Shown: positions 1 to 11,072 of the stretch, in pieces
How the letters are laid out: each line of letters opens with the position of its first letter
How positions within the stretch are numbered: the stretch's first letter is position 1
Origin: Moringa oleifera
Taxonomy: Eukaryota; Streptophyta; Magnoliopsida; Brassicales; Moringaceae
NCBI GenBank assembly: GCA_021397835.1
Contig: JAJFZO010000579.1
Span: 2,681,001-2,745,000, forward strand
DNA length: 64,000 nucleotides
Direction: 5' to 3'
Notes under the pieces: model-generated
What the model was told of the DNA's origin: nothing
The model's input: only the letters and a program-made list of their open reading frames with translations
The model's database searches: none
Program-made: the position numbers and the translations under genes

Positions 1-65
1 CTAAGAAAAGTTATACCTACGTTACTCTACATTTGCTCTCTCCTTTTTGCAGAGGCTACATTTGC

Positions 66-1631
66 TCAAGTTAACAGACACTCCTTTAAACCATTACAAG
101 GAACATGTTTTCTTCTACTCTCCTCATACTTCCCAGCTAGAGAATCAAATAAAATGCCAGCACCAACACCAACAGCCAAATCAATAGTATAGTGACCTCT
201 TGTACCCAGCAGCCTTACAGCTTGAAGAACATTGAGCACATCAAATAAGCATGCCAATTCACACCTCTGCATTCTTCGCATGTCTATTGATGCAATCACA
301 GACCCTGCAACATGGCCTGAGAAGAATAGGAAGAAGGACACATTACCGACCGGGAAATCCACACCTGACCCCAAAAATCCCTGGAATAATTATTTCAAGA
401 AAAGGCCATATATCAATAGCTGGCAATCAATGGCAACAACTGCTGCACATGATGTTGGATTAACGAATGAATCAGTGCAAGCTATGAGAAGGTGGATTCT
501 AATGAGATAGTGGAGGCTGCTAGCTACCTGAGGCAGTGGTAGCTGTGTGGAATAACCAAGAATCCCCCGACATGTGAACATAAAGAGTGCCGATATTGTA
601 GCTCTTGGTCGGCCTTCAATCAGCCACGTCCATAGTATATAAACTGTTTGCAATCCAACAAACACCTAAAGCCAAGAACGTACAAATGGTGAGAGGAACT
701 ACAAGACAACATCAGCTGGCACAGCATGTGCATATTCAAGTTGCTCTCATTGTCTGTCCTCTCTCCCTTTGAAATGATATTGTATGTGAACCGGCTCCAG
801 CCCCAAATTAGTATTACTTATCTTCATATGTTTCTTTTAGTAAATAGCATCCAAGAACTTGAAATTTGAAATTACTTCACCACAAGAGAATTGGGATTAC
901 AGAGCCGAGATATAAAAATTTCAAATCAAGCATTCTACCTCTAAAATATGAAACAAGTATTGTGTATATCCGCAACTTGCCAGAAAATGCAGATGAGCAG
1001 CAGAATAAATAAACAGATGAAGATATCTCTTTCCCACTTTTGATTTCAGAATCCAGATTAGGCCCAAATGGCAAAGCAAACAAGATGCAGCAATAATCTC
1101 AAACTTAATTCAAGACGTCAAGACTCTCCCAAACAAAACCCGTCAAATCAGAAAACTCAAAACAGTTATTTTGATTAATTACATCATATACAGAAGATAC
1201 ACATAAAGCAGAGACATTTAACATACCGTGTTGAGAAAAGCCAAGAAAGTATTAAGCTCAGGCCAAGAAGCCAACACGTGATGAAGGGGGCGCGTGGCCG
1301 CAAACCCAATATCAAAGGGCGGAGAAGAAGACGGCACCATGCGAAGCGTGTACTCCACGCCCATGAAAAACAGCAACCCGGCCGCGAAGATGCAAGGTAT
1401 CCAATGGTATCTCGCCACGTAGGAGACGTCCCTCAGGGTCCATTTCATGAACGAGGCCTTACGGGAGGCCCCAGTGCCGCCACCGCAGCCATTGACGGCA
1501 ATGCCCATTTTCTTACTGGGCATAGCTTTAGTGTGGGAATGATGGTGATCAGAGTGGAGGCCGTTGGCGTGTTTCCTCTTAGGTTTAGGCCTGTGATGAA
1601 GCGGCGCGGTGGCTGCAGCGACGATAGCCAT
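66..1631 (-). CDS. ROD1: Phosphatidylcholine:diacylglycerol cholinephosphotransferase (PDCT), 3 exons
   Basis: Enzyme of the ER membrane that swaps phosphocholine between phosphatidylcholine and diacylglycerol, feeding PC-modified acyl chains into seed oil. Coding exons on the minus strand are 1631-1227, 665-528 and 380-66 (405, 138 and 315 nt), all phase 0 with GT-AG introns, giving 285 aa; the Arabidopsis protein is about 300. Exon 1 carries a variable His-rich N-terminus, then the conserved YHWIPCIFAAGLLFFMGVEY membrane segment. Exon 2 contains FMFTCRGILGYSTQLPLPQ. Exon 3 holds the lipid-phosphatase-like motifs: FSGHVAGS, and GTRGHYTIDLAVG with the catalytic-type His and Asp. The start is the first ATG of the conserved frame. 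The frame is intact. Identification rests on near-identity to the remembered ROD1 family core. Confidence 0.95.
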
Positions 1632-2040
1632 TGAAGGTCACGGAGAGAGACATGAGGGAAAGGGGGTGTGTGAATGATATAAAGCAAGAGGACGAGGGTG
1701 GGTGGCGAGGTTTCCAAAGAACTGTTGGTTGGCAAATGAACCCTCAACACAAATGTGTGTCGTGCGGGTACGCCAGAGAGAGACAGAGACAGAAGAAAGA
1801 GAGATCCGTGTTGACTGTTTGGGACTTTCGGTATGGGAACGTAATGCGAATGTTGAATTTTATTGCTCCGTACAGATCTCCTGCTAATCGGCTCATTATT
1901 ATGTTTATTATAAGATTTCAACTATTAAAAGTTTTCAAAAATTTTAAATTAAAAATTATATGCAAATATCGAAATAAATATTATGCTATTTTTGTTTTTC
2001 AATCTACATAGTATTTACTATTTTTATAAATAAATTTTTA
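1632..2040. other. PDCT 5' flank and start of AT-rich spacer
   Basis: Upstream of the PDCT start the minus strand is pyrimidine-rich with CT-type runs (about 1775-1805), typical of a plant 5' UTR. A TATA-like TTTATATC lies on the minus strand near 1676-1683, very close to the start codon, so its role is uncertain. From about 1910 the sequence becomes AT-rich. Short open frames here are shadows without family features. Confidence 0.4.
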
Positions 2041-2520
2041 ATTTAAATTAAATTAAATTTTAAAAAAATTATATAAAGACTTAATGTTTATCTTGTATAC
2101 AAAAACTAATTAATCGAATTTTAATCTATTAATTTAATATCAAATTAAATCTTAGTTTAAATGATCATAAAAAATTAATAATATTTTTATTATTAAAATA
2201 TTTTAAAAATAATTTAAATAAATATTTCACTTTATTTTAAATTTATCTCTCACCTTTAAATAATTTTTTATATAAGATTTAAATTAAAATTTAAAAAAAT
2301 TACATAAACACTTAATGTTTATTTTGTATACAAAAACCAATGAATCAAATTTTAAGCTATTAATTTGATATCAAATTAAATCTTATTTTAAATGATCATA
2401 AAAAATTAATAATATTTTTATTGTTACAATATTTCAAAAATAATTCAAATAAATATTTTGCTTTATTTTAAATTTATCTCTCACCTTTAAATAATTTTTT
2501 ATGTAAGATTTATTTTTTAT
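2041..2520. repeat. Tandem pair of about 240-bp AT-rich repeat units
   Basis: 2041-2280 and 2281-2520 align almost end to end. Both contain a motif reading cttaatgttta, then tatcaaattaaatctta, then aatgatcataaaaaattaat followed by a T-rich and A-rich alternation, then ttatctctcacctttaaata. They differ by scattered substitutions. The second unit continues to about 2615 with a block ending ttttgtgatggtaac. The same blocks recur elsewhere in the window in single, more diverged copies. No coding potential is seen. Confidence 0.8.
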
Positions 2521-3338
2521 ATTTTTTTAAATTTTTTTATAGTATAAATTTTAAAAATATATTTTTAATACTCAAAAAATTCTAAAATTTTTTTGTGATG
2601 GTAACTTAAATATTTATTTAATAAAATTAAATTGAGTTTGATTTGTGACTTTTTAAACATGAAAATTTGATTGAAAATATAAAATAAGCATAAGCATTAC
2701 ATACAATATTTATTTTGATTTTAATTTTAATTTTTTTGAAAAATTATTTACATTGACATTTTATAATAAATTTTAGTTTGAAATTTATCATGTAAAAAAT
2801 ATTCAAGTTATTATTACAACAAATTTTAAAATTTATTTTTAATTTTCAAAATTTTTATGATTTAAAATATTAAAAATTTATTTAAAAATTTTAAAAATTA
2901 TAAAATTAAAATTAAAATTCATTGTATAAAAAAAATCCATTCCAATAATTTTTTAAAAAATAAAAAATAAAAATAGATTAAGATCAAATTAACATTTTTT
3001 ATATAAAATTAATTAAAAATTATAAAAATTTTAATTGAAAAACACAAATAATACAAAATTTACTTTTAATGATTATCCTAAAATTTGAGCCTATGAATCT
3101 TATTAGGTTGCCATTCTTCTCCACTTACATTTTTTAAACAATTTTTTATTAATATTTGATTAGTTATTTTATTAAAATAGGTAAAAAATTATTTAAAATC
3201 CTAACTCATTGTGTTAAATTGAATTTAATATTTAAAAATAACAAATATTAATTTTGAACAAATCAGATATTATTAAAAATTAAAAATTAAGGATATATAA
3301 ATTGAAGATCTTGTGTTATGAATTTTAACTTGAAATGT

Positions 3339-3362
3339 TATATATATATATATATATATATA
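3339..3362. repeat. (TA)n microsatellite
   Basis: About twelve uninterrupted TA units inside the AT-rich spacer. Confidence 0.9.
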
Positions 3363-3779
3363 AAGAAATATTTCAAGTTACTATCACAAAAAAATTTCAG
3401 ATTAAATTAATAAATTAAGATTTAATTTATTATTACCTAAATATTAAAATTTAATTTGAATTTAAATTTTAAATAATATTTATCAAAAAAATATAAATAA
3501 AAAAGTTAAGACTAAAATAAATTTCAATAAAAATGTTTATGAAAAATAATAAAAAATAAAGATAAAATAACTTTAAATAGATGATTTCAGATAATGATTT
3601 ATTTTAAAAAGTTAAATTCATGATGAGTTTTTTTTTTATATGAAATTTAAAATGTTGTTTTTATATTTTTAAATGATAATTGAAACTAAAAATTATAAAA
3701 AATATCAAAACAGAATTTAAAATTTGTTCATATATTACTTTAAACCTTATTGTTTTAATTTTCTCAATTATATATATAA

Positions 3780-4340
3780 AATTTTAATTTAATTTCAATG
3801 TGATTCAATGTAGATTTTGAGTCAAATGATTTTAAAAAAATTAATAATATTTTTCTTATTAAGATATTTTCAAAATAACTTCAGAAAATTATGTACTTTT
3901 TTTAAAAAATTCATTCTTTAATTTTAAACAATTTTCAATTCAAGAGTTCTTTTATAAATTTTCAAATATTTGATCGTATAAAATTAAAAAATATATTTAA
4001 CATTTAAAAAGTTTAAAAATTCTTTTTGATGATAATTTGAAAATTTCTTTAAGTCAATGTAAAATTTTAAAGCGAAATTTATTATATTTTTAATTTTTAA
4101 ATTTTTGGCAAGATCAAAATTGACTCAAATTAAAATTTTAAAAGTATAGGAGAAATATTGAAATGAAGATATTTAAATTGAAATTTGTAAAACCTTAGAG
4201 AATAGTTAAAAAATATTTTTAGTATTGAAGAAATTTTAAATTTTTTGTAATGGTAATTTAAATATTTTTTTATATACATAAAAATTTCAAATCAAAATTC
4301 ATAGTAAAATTTTCGCAATTTAAAAAAAATATCTCTAATT
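3780..4340. repeat. Diverged copies of the AT-rich dispersed repeat
   Basis: 3825-3885 matches the aatgat..aaattaataatattttt block of the unit at 2041. 3977-4055 and 4207-4267 match its second block (A/T core followed by a T-run, then gatgataa or gtaatggtaa and a T-run). The order of blocks is the same as at 2281-2615. Divergence is higher than between the tandem units. Confidence 0.55.
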
Positions 4341-5379
4341 TTTAAATTTTTTAATAAATTTTAATTCAATTATTTTCTATGAATTAAGATCTTCGTTAAA
4401 AATATTTTAAACTTCTTATGCATCTATAAAAGCATGTTTAGATGCCCTACTCTTTGTGGTATTTATTGAAGTACTTAGGCAGCCTAAATATAAGTTTGCA
4501 TGATGAGTTTCATCCACAGTATTAAATATAAGGAGGAGTAGGGTCCATCCTCATGTCTCTATTGGGAATGCATGATGCAACCAGAAAAAAAGGCTTAATA
4601 AATAATGATATTGAGGGACCATAATTAAAGAGGTGAGTGGAAAATAATTAATGTGTGTAGTTGATGGAAAGGTGTTTGGGTGGTGAGAAAAGAAGGTGGA
4701 AAGGAAAGGAAAAATTAACATGGATGCAAATGAGATGAGTTTTATGGTCATCAAAGGGTCCCAATTGCTTCATCCAATTTGATTGGAACTTTATACTAAT
4801 TATATCTTTTCCATAATTTGAAAAAACATTTGAAAATCAAAATTTGATTAAAAAGTAAAAATTTAAATTTTAAATAATTTTTATTCATTTTTTTTGCATC
4901 CATAAAAAATTTCAAATTAAAATTTGTAATACAAAACCATTCAATATTCTCAATTAGCTTTATTTTTCATCAATTTAAAAATGTTTTAAATTTTAAAATA
5001 AAAACTAAAAAAATTGATAATATTTATTTTTTAATTTTTTTAAAATAAAAAAATTCCAATCCATTCCAGTGGAAACTCAGACTCTGTTTCTGGCGATTAC
5101 ATTGTTTCTATAAATTATAGTGCAACAGATTTAGTCAGTCAATAAGCTGAATTGCTCATCCAATGCTTTCCTCAGGCCCTCATGGCTTCAGATCCACAAC
5201 ACTCCCAAATCTACGAAACCCTAATTCTGGCCCAAGGCAGTTCACCTACCGTAAACCTTCTGCCACCATTCACTTCTCTCTTTGCTTCACCTAATTGCCA
5301 CCATTCACAATCATATAAAAAACACACATTTTCATCAACCTGCAGCTACTCAATATAAAAAACATATCAAACCATATGT
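4341..5379. other. Intergenic spacer and PV42-like 3' flank
   Basis: AT-rich up to about 5050 with a more mixed island at 4430-4790 that has no recognisable coding frame. 5090-5380 is of ordinary composition and lies just past the stop of the minus-strand CBS gene, so it probably includes 3' UTR. The small frames at 4551-4754 (minus) and 5152-5358 (plus) show no family features. Confidence 0.4.
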
Positions 5380-5486
5380 CATATACGTATACATTTCATT
5401 TCACCTGCAGGCTTAGAAACAAAGCAAAAAGACAGCCACATAATCTTACATAGTCTAGAAAAAGCACCAAGTTCCCTTGTCTACCA

Positions 5487-7062
5487 TCATTCTGGTTGGG
5501 TATCAGACAGTAATGCCACCCTCAAGACTCCTAGTATGTCTGAGAGAGAAACAAGCCCTACCAGAAAGCCCTGTTGATCCACAACCCAGATTCTGTGCAC
5601 ATGTCTAGTGACAACCTTGTCGATTACTTTAGCCAGGGGCGAGTCAGTATGGCAAGTCACCAGTTCCCTTGGTTGCGTCCCTGAATTGGAACCTGCAAAC
5701 AAAGGGCTTGTCCAGATTTTCTGAGTGTAATCTAGAGCAGTTAGAGGCAACCAAGTCTGCATTGTAGCTAAATGGCAACCTCTTAGATCTGTTGCTGAGA
5801 ATGTACCTATCAGCTTCCTGCCTTTTCCCTGCAACCCAACGTAAATCAATGAATTTTGTTTTACTGGCTGCATACGCAAACTAATTTTCTGCTGATCTGA
5901 ACTGCATTTTCAAATCTTAATCCATTATCATCGTCCATGAAATGCATAACAAACTTTCTGAACCAAAATCAAAACTGCCCTTGAATTGGATAAATGTATG
6001 TGAAACAGGATGGGCAGGAAACTTACATTTATCAGCTGGTTGTGGTCCTCTTGAATGACATCTGAGGACTGAACTATAGGAACAGCATTGAGCAAAGCAG
6101 TTTTCATGCACTTGATGGCTTCAATGACTCTGGTACGATCTGTGATGGCATAAACATTCTCATTTACAGCTCCTAATTCCCAGACAGATCGTGATGTGAT
6201 ATTTTCCAGACCAGAGCCATATTCCTTCACAAACCTCAACAAGTCCGTTTGTGTAATCAATTTGTAACTGGAAGCAGACTCTACAAGCTCAACTCCTGAT
6301 ATGTCTTCTGTCTGGCTGTCCCCTGGAACTAAAGCACGGTGGATTCCTTTGCTAAACACTTCCATACAGCCGAGAAAGCTATGGTTTCCAGAAACAATTT
6401 AATGGATCATCATCGTGATTCTGAGCTATGAAATGCTCGGAATCAATGTTTGTTTCGAGCAGGACAGGTGATTTGTGAATTAGATTTCAGATCAAACAAG
6501 ATTTCGAATGAAATTAGAATCTTAGTTTGGCCGCAGAAATAATTATTTTCAGATTGATATATGAGATAGCATGAAGCATTTATAAGACTCACCTGGTATT
6601 GGGATTGAGAGTCCACAAACTGAGCCCCTCAAGGCAATGACCAATGATGGAGGAGACTGGAACTGACATCTTTCGATCGAGATCGGATGACTCACCATCG
6701 CCACCGTCCCACCCTTCATTATCCCCTTCATCATCTGCAATATGCGCCAAGATATCGAGCATGGTCACTATCCCTATGTATTGCTTCCGTACAACCCCAG
6801 TCTGTTTGTCGGATTCCATTATCATAGATCCACCGGCACCGATCCACTGACCTGGAGGCGCAGCCACAGGCAAAGCCGAAACCTGGTTGGCGAGCAGAGC
6901 GTTCATTGTGTGGGCCAGGGTGGCAGTGTAGGGCACCTCCACCAATCGCCTCTTCCCCAGTGCAATTATATCCTTGACCTTCTTTCCTTTGATGCGTTGG
7001 TCTTGGGTGGTCTTCTGGGCTCGTACGGTCTCCGTGGTGGTTTGCTCTCTTGCTTCCTGCAT
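5487..7062 (-). CDS. CBS-domain protein, SnRK1 gamma-like PV42 type, 3 exons
   Basis: Plant PV42-type proteins are CBS-pair proteins related to the gamma (SNF4) subunit of SNF1/SnRK1 kinases; Arabidopsis PV42a/b act in male reproductive development. Minus-strand exons are 7062-6593, 6378-6027 and 5828-5487 (470, 352, 342 nt), giving 387 aa in one intact frame. Residues 25-110 form the first CBS motif (RLVEVPYTATLAHTMNALLA, then GGSMIMESDKQTG and YIGIVTMLDILAHIA). Exon 2 has MEVFSKGIHRALVP and LITQTDLLRFV. Exon 3 has GKGRKLIGTFSATDLRGCHL and a last CBS unit ending VDQQGFLVGLVSLSDILGVL. The junction AG|C makes Ser and restores the family-like NPNTS. An acidic loop lies around residue 115-130. 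It is transcribed in the same direction as the neighbouring PDCT gene and TOPLESS relic. The family call is firm; the exact PV42 paralogue is not. Confidence 0.9.
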
Positions 7063-7587
7063 ATTTACCTTCTTGCTTGGCTTGGATCGAGACTGAAGTC
7101 ACCATAACCGGAGCTGTAAACATGGCTTATCACATGGGCGCATGTTAATATTATGTACGCATGGGAGAAAACGTGTCAAGTTCTGGTATGTTGTTATCTG
7201 CATGGCTACATTTACTCCGCGACGTGGCATTGGTTGGCAGTGTAACGAGAGAATGACCATACTGTTCACATAACGCGTGGCAATTGGGGTCTGCTTAGCC
7301 TCTCCCTATCTCTAACTTAACGGGCTCTTCTCGTGTATCCCTGTAAGGAAACAAAGGGAAACATTTAAGCCATTTGGCACAGTCCTGCAATTTTCTTTCC
7401 TGGGTATGGTTGTGCAAATGATATAATACTACCCAATCTTAACAGATTTGCTGAGCACACATAGAAAGAGAGAGGGAGACTGTACAAAATCTCAACATTT
7501 GGACAAGCTATAAACTTGATTCATATACTTCTAAAGTTCAGCACAATCACAGTTGGCATCCTATCCTCTAAATTTTCAGTTATATCA
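7063..7587. other. Spacer between PV42-like gene and TOPLESS relic
   Basis: 525 bp of mixed composition holding the 5' flank of the PV42-like gene and the 3' flank of the TOPLESS-related pseudogene, both on the minus strand. No obvious TATA box, repeat or small gene was seen. Confidence 0.35.
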
Positions 7588-10500
7588 ACATTTCTCTACC
7601 GTTTCACAGCTATCTACAACATAATATCCATCTGATCCACCTGCAGAAGACATGTTAGCCCCTGCATCACCTTGATGGGGAGGCCAGGTGCCCGGTTTTC
7701 TCCTGACTCTGCTTTGTTTTCTCCTGACACTGTATGGTTCTTTCCTGATTCTGAGTGGCTCCAGAACATGGACTTCGCTGTGGGAAAGTCCAATTGCAAA
7801 TTGCTGATGCTTAGATGGATGAGCTGCAATGACAACTGGAAATACCCTTGAGCTGCCAAATTAGAATAGTATGAGCATCCTGTATGGCAAAATAAGGCAT
7901 CTATGAATTCAAGTTGACTTTCATTAATCCACAAGACACCTGGTAAATAAGCACTGGGACGAATTCAAGGGTTGTGGCTGTGGCACTTAAAATACAAACA
8001 TTTACGTCATCAAAGCCCAGACTGATCCGCCATCATGTGAATACACAGCATATGTGATCCAACATCTTTGTTCTCGAGGAACCTACTGTCATGAAGTTCA
8101 AAAAAAGAAAAGAAAAAATCCTCGAAAAGTTGTTGATAGTGATTCTGAGAAAGTAAAAGAGAAGAAAAATATTCATCAGGAACACAATATATCATCCACA
8201 TGGTGACTCAACAAAAGGTGTTCTATTAGGAGCACATCAAAAACAAATCTGATAGGTTTCATCCTGTGACAATAACATTGTAAAAGGAAATACTCTACAA
8301 CTCATAAAATAATGAAGCATGTCTGACCGACCTCCTCAAGGTACTTCAGATTTGCTCCTTCATATATCGCTACATGAGTTGCATGGACAGCCAGCGCATG
8401 TAACCCATTTGGGTGAGTGAACACAAGTATCTGCAAGAGTGTTTGACAGATGTTCAGGAATCTTCAAGAAATTGAACGCCTGCATTTTCCATCCATTTAT
8501 TCTCCAAGCACACAGCTGTAACAATAAAAGAAATAAAATTTTTGATGATGCTACTAACTGGTGTTGAGACAAAGGCAATGAATATTCACCAGGCAAAGCA
8601 ACGAAATTAGTGCAGCATAACAAACATGTTAAAACCACAGGGATCTGTAATTCATCTGAATTAATAGCTTTCTTTTATTCAACTCCCTCTGAGATCCAAA
8701 CTTCATCCTAGATCCTGAATCAAGCTAGGAATGTAATTATAATTACTAGAGAGACTGGAAGTTTAATTATAGCGAGTAAATGCTGTGGATTTTCTTAACC
8801 ATAAGCATGTATCAAGCAAATTGAGAAGCATGAAAAGCTAAATCCAAACACACAGATCTTCAAATGATGGCATGCTCAAGAGGAAGATTCAATGTGTGTT
8901 TACTAGACAATGATGGGTATTTACAGAACCAAGTCACTTATGCAGCCATCTCATGGGTGCTAATAGCAGTGAGGAGGTTTATGTCCAATTATTTTAGTGC
9001 CATGATCTTGGCTTCTGTGAGATTTTGTGACCTTCTCCTCATGATAGACATCCTGTAAATTTTATATGTGGCCCTAGTTACTTCTCAAATGTAGTATGTA
9101 CTCCATAATGACCATTTATCAGGACAAATTCCATATCATGTGTAAGCAATAAATACCTCACTATTTATAAATGCACGAATCAATTAATTCAGGCTCAGGT
9201 GTACATAGACATATATGAACACATACACATGGAGAACATTTAATTAAAGCATACCATAGCATCAGCGCCTGATGATACAAGAATATTTAAAGCATTTGAG
9301 AATGCAAGGCCTGTTACTCTGTTCTGATGACCTTTGAGCTTCCATTTACCTGTCCACATATAATTTATAAAAATTCTCAGAAGTACTTATGGTATTTACC
9401 AACAAAATTCAGGTCTCAGTTCAGGCAAAAACACCTGATCAGCTGGGGTGCAGTAAATTTCAATTGATGAATCCTCCATGCCAATTGCAATAATGTTGTT
9501 ATCTCGAGGATTGAAGGCAAGAGAAGTTGCTGCAAGAGGTAGGGTCAGGAATGTTGCCATCGTCAGCACATAGAATGTAAAAGAGTTCAAGTAGTAAAGG
9601 AAAAAAAAAAAGTGAAGAAAAATCAGCAAGTGACCTACAATCGAATAAAGGAGACTCACTAAGCTTTTACAAATATAGTTACCTTGAAACTCCTGACATT
9701 AAAAAGGGAAATTTTTCCTCCTGAAGCAGATGTAAGATAAGAATCAATTTTGGAGAGAGCAAAGCATGGAACATTTTCTTCATTTATCTCAAGTACATCA
9801 TTCCTCATCAGTCTTCCACTAGATGGTTGCATCAACTGTGGTGCCAGGCCACTAGTCGTCTGTAGCACCGAAAGCACTCATAGGGGACATGCCCACTAAA
9901 AACAATTGTGACGATGTTTGGAAAATGTTTATACAGATACCTTTCCTGAGGGATTTTGCTCATTCTTCTGCCATTTCCATAACTTATGTACACCATTTTA
10001 TGGCATCCCCTCAATTTGTATATGTCAATCAAACAACCTGCATCAAGAAGTAAAACAGTTAGAACAACTTGTATCAACATACTACTCAAACTATGTGTGC
10101 GTATGTGTTAACTCACTAAGCTTAAAGGACATTTTACTTCTGATAATTTGAATCATGGAACTAAGAAATTTCTTTACATTCAAACCAAAGGGAGCACAGA
10201 GCTCTGCACATGTAAATACTAGAGATAGTAGTCTGAAAAAAAGTGAACATAACAACAAGCACATGCAGATTACATAAAGCATGCATGCAAACAAAACTCT
10301 TTCTTGTCATGAAGAAAAATCTTATGAGAAGGCAGAGCAAAAGTTTAGTCCCATTCCGTATGCAGATCCCTAATGCTTAGTCACAAGTTCAAATTCTTAA
10401 TTAAACAATGGTCTAGAATCTTCCCTGAGGGAAAATAAAATGGAAAAGATAAGTGATTAAGTACTTTGCTATAAAATTGATACCGAGCTCCAAAGAAACT

Positions 10501-11023
10501 GACATCAAAGTCAGGATCTATGTGGATTAATACAACATATATGCACCCTCACTGGCAGCTGGTTATCATCAGGAAGGCGTAAGGAACATAGTTGAGAGGG
10601 TTCATTGATTTTAATCTGCTTCCAGATCCTTTCTACCTCATCAGTAACTCTTGATCACACATCTGGTAAATTCTGGCCATCTCCGTTCTGAAAGAGCTAA
10701 GAAGGTCAATTGGTGATCCTACAAGTTATAGTGAATATGCAAATGAGAACCACAATGTGCACAGAACTACCAGCATGTGAAATCTTTCTGCTGACCGAGC
10801 ATCTAAACCTAAAAAATTACATACTTGTTAACAGTAACTGCAATGCTTACTCCTGCAAATGAAGTTGAAGAGCCAGATGTGCCAACAGTAGATCTGCAGA
10901 AGAGAAACATGTATTCATATTTGTTATGTTTGCTTGCCAGGTTACATAAGAAAGAATTTAAAAGATCAGTTTACCTTCACCACATCTCCAGAGGTGGCAC
11001 CAGGAGCACGAGTTTCTGTGGAG

Positions 11024-11072
11024 TCCAAAAGCTGAGCACCATAAGCACTCCAAAAGCTGAGCACCATAAGCA
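11024..11072. repeat. 25-bp tandem duplication inside a TOPLESS relic exon
   Basis: 11024-11048 and 11049-11072 are consecutive copies of tccaaaagctgagcaccata plus agcac. The duplication falls in the exon that otherwise reads NSDNGIKLLANA on the minus strand and breaks its frame, so it is one of the disabling lesions. Confidence 0.9.

Noticed and set aside
1445..1921. 158-codon minus-strand frame overlapping PDCT exon 1
   Set aside because: It runs through the leader into the coding exon in a different frame, has no family features, and is a shadow of the PDCT gene.
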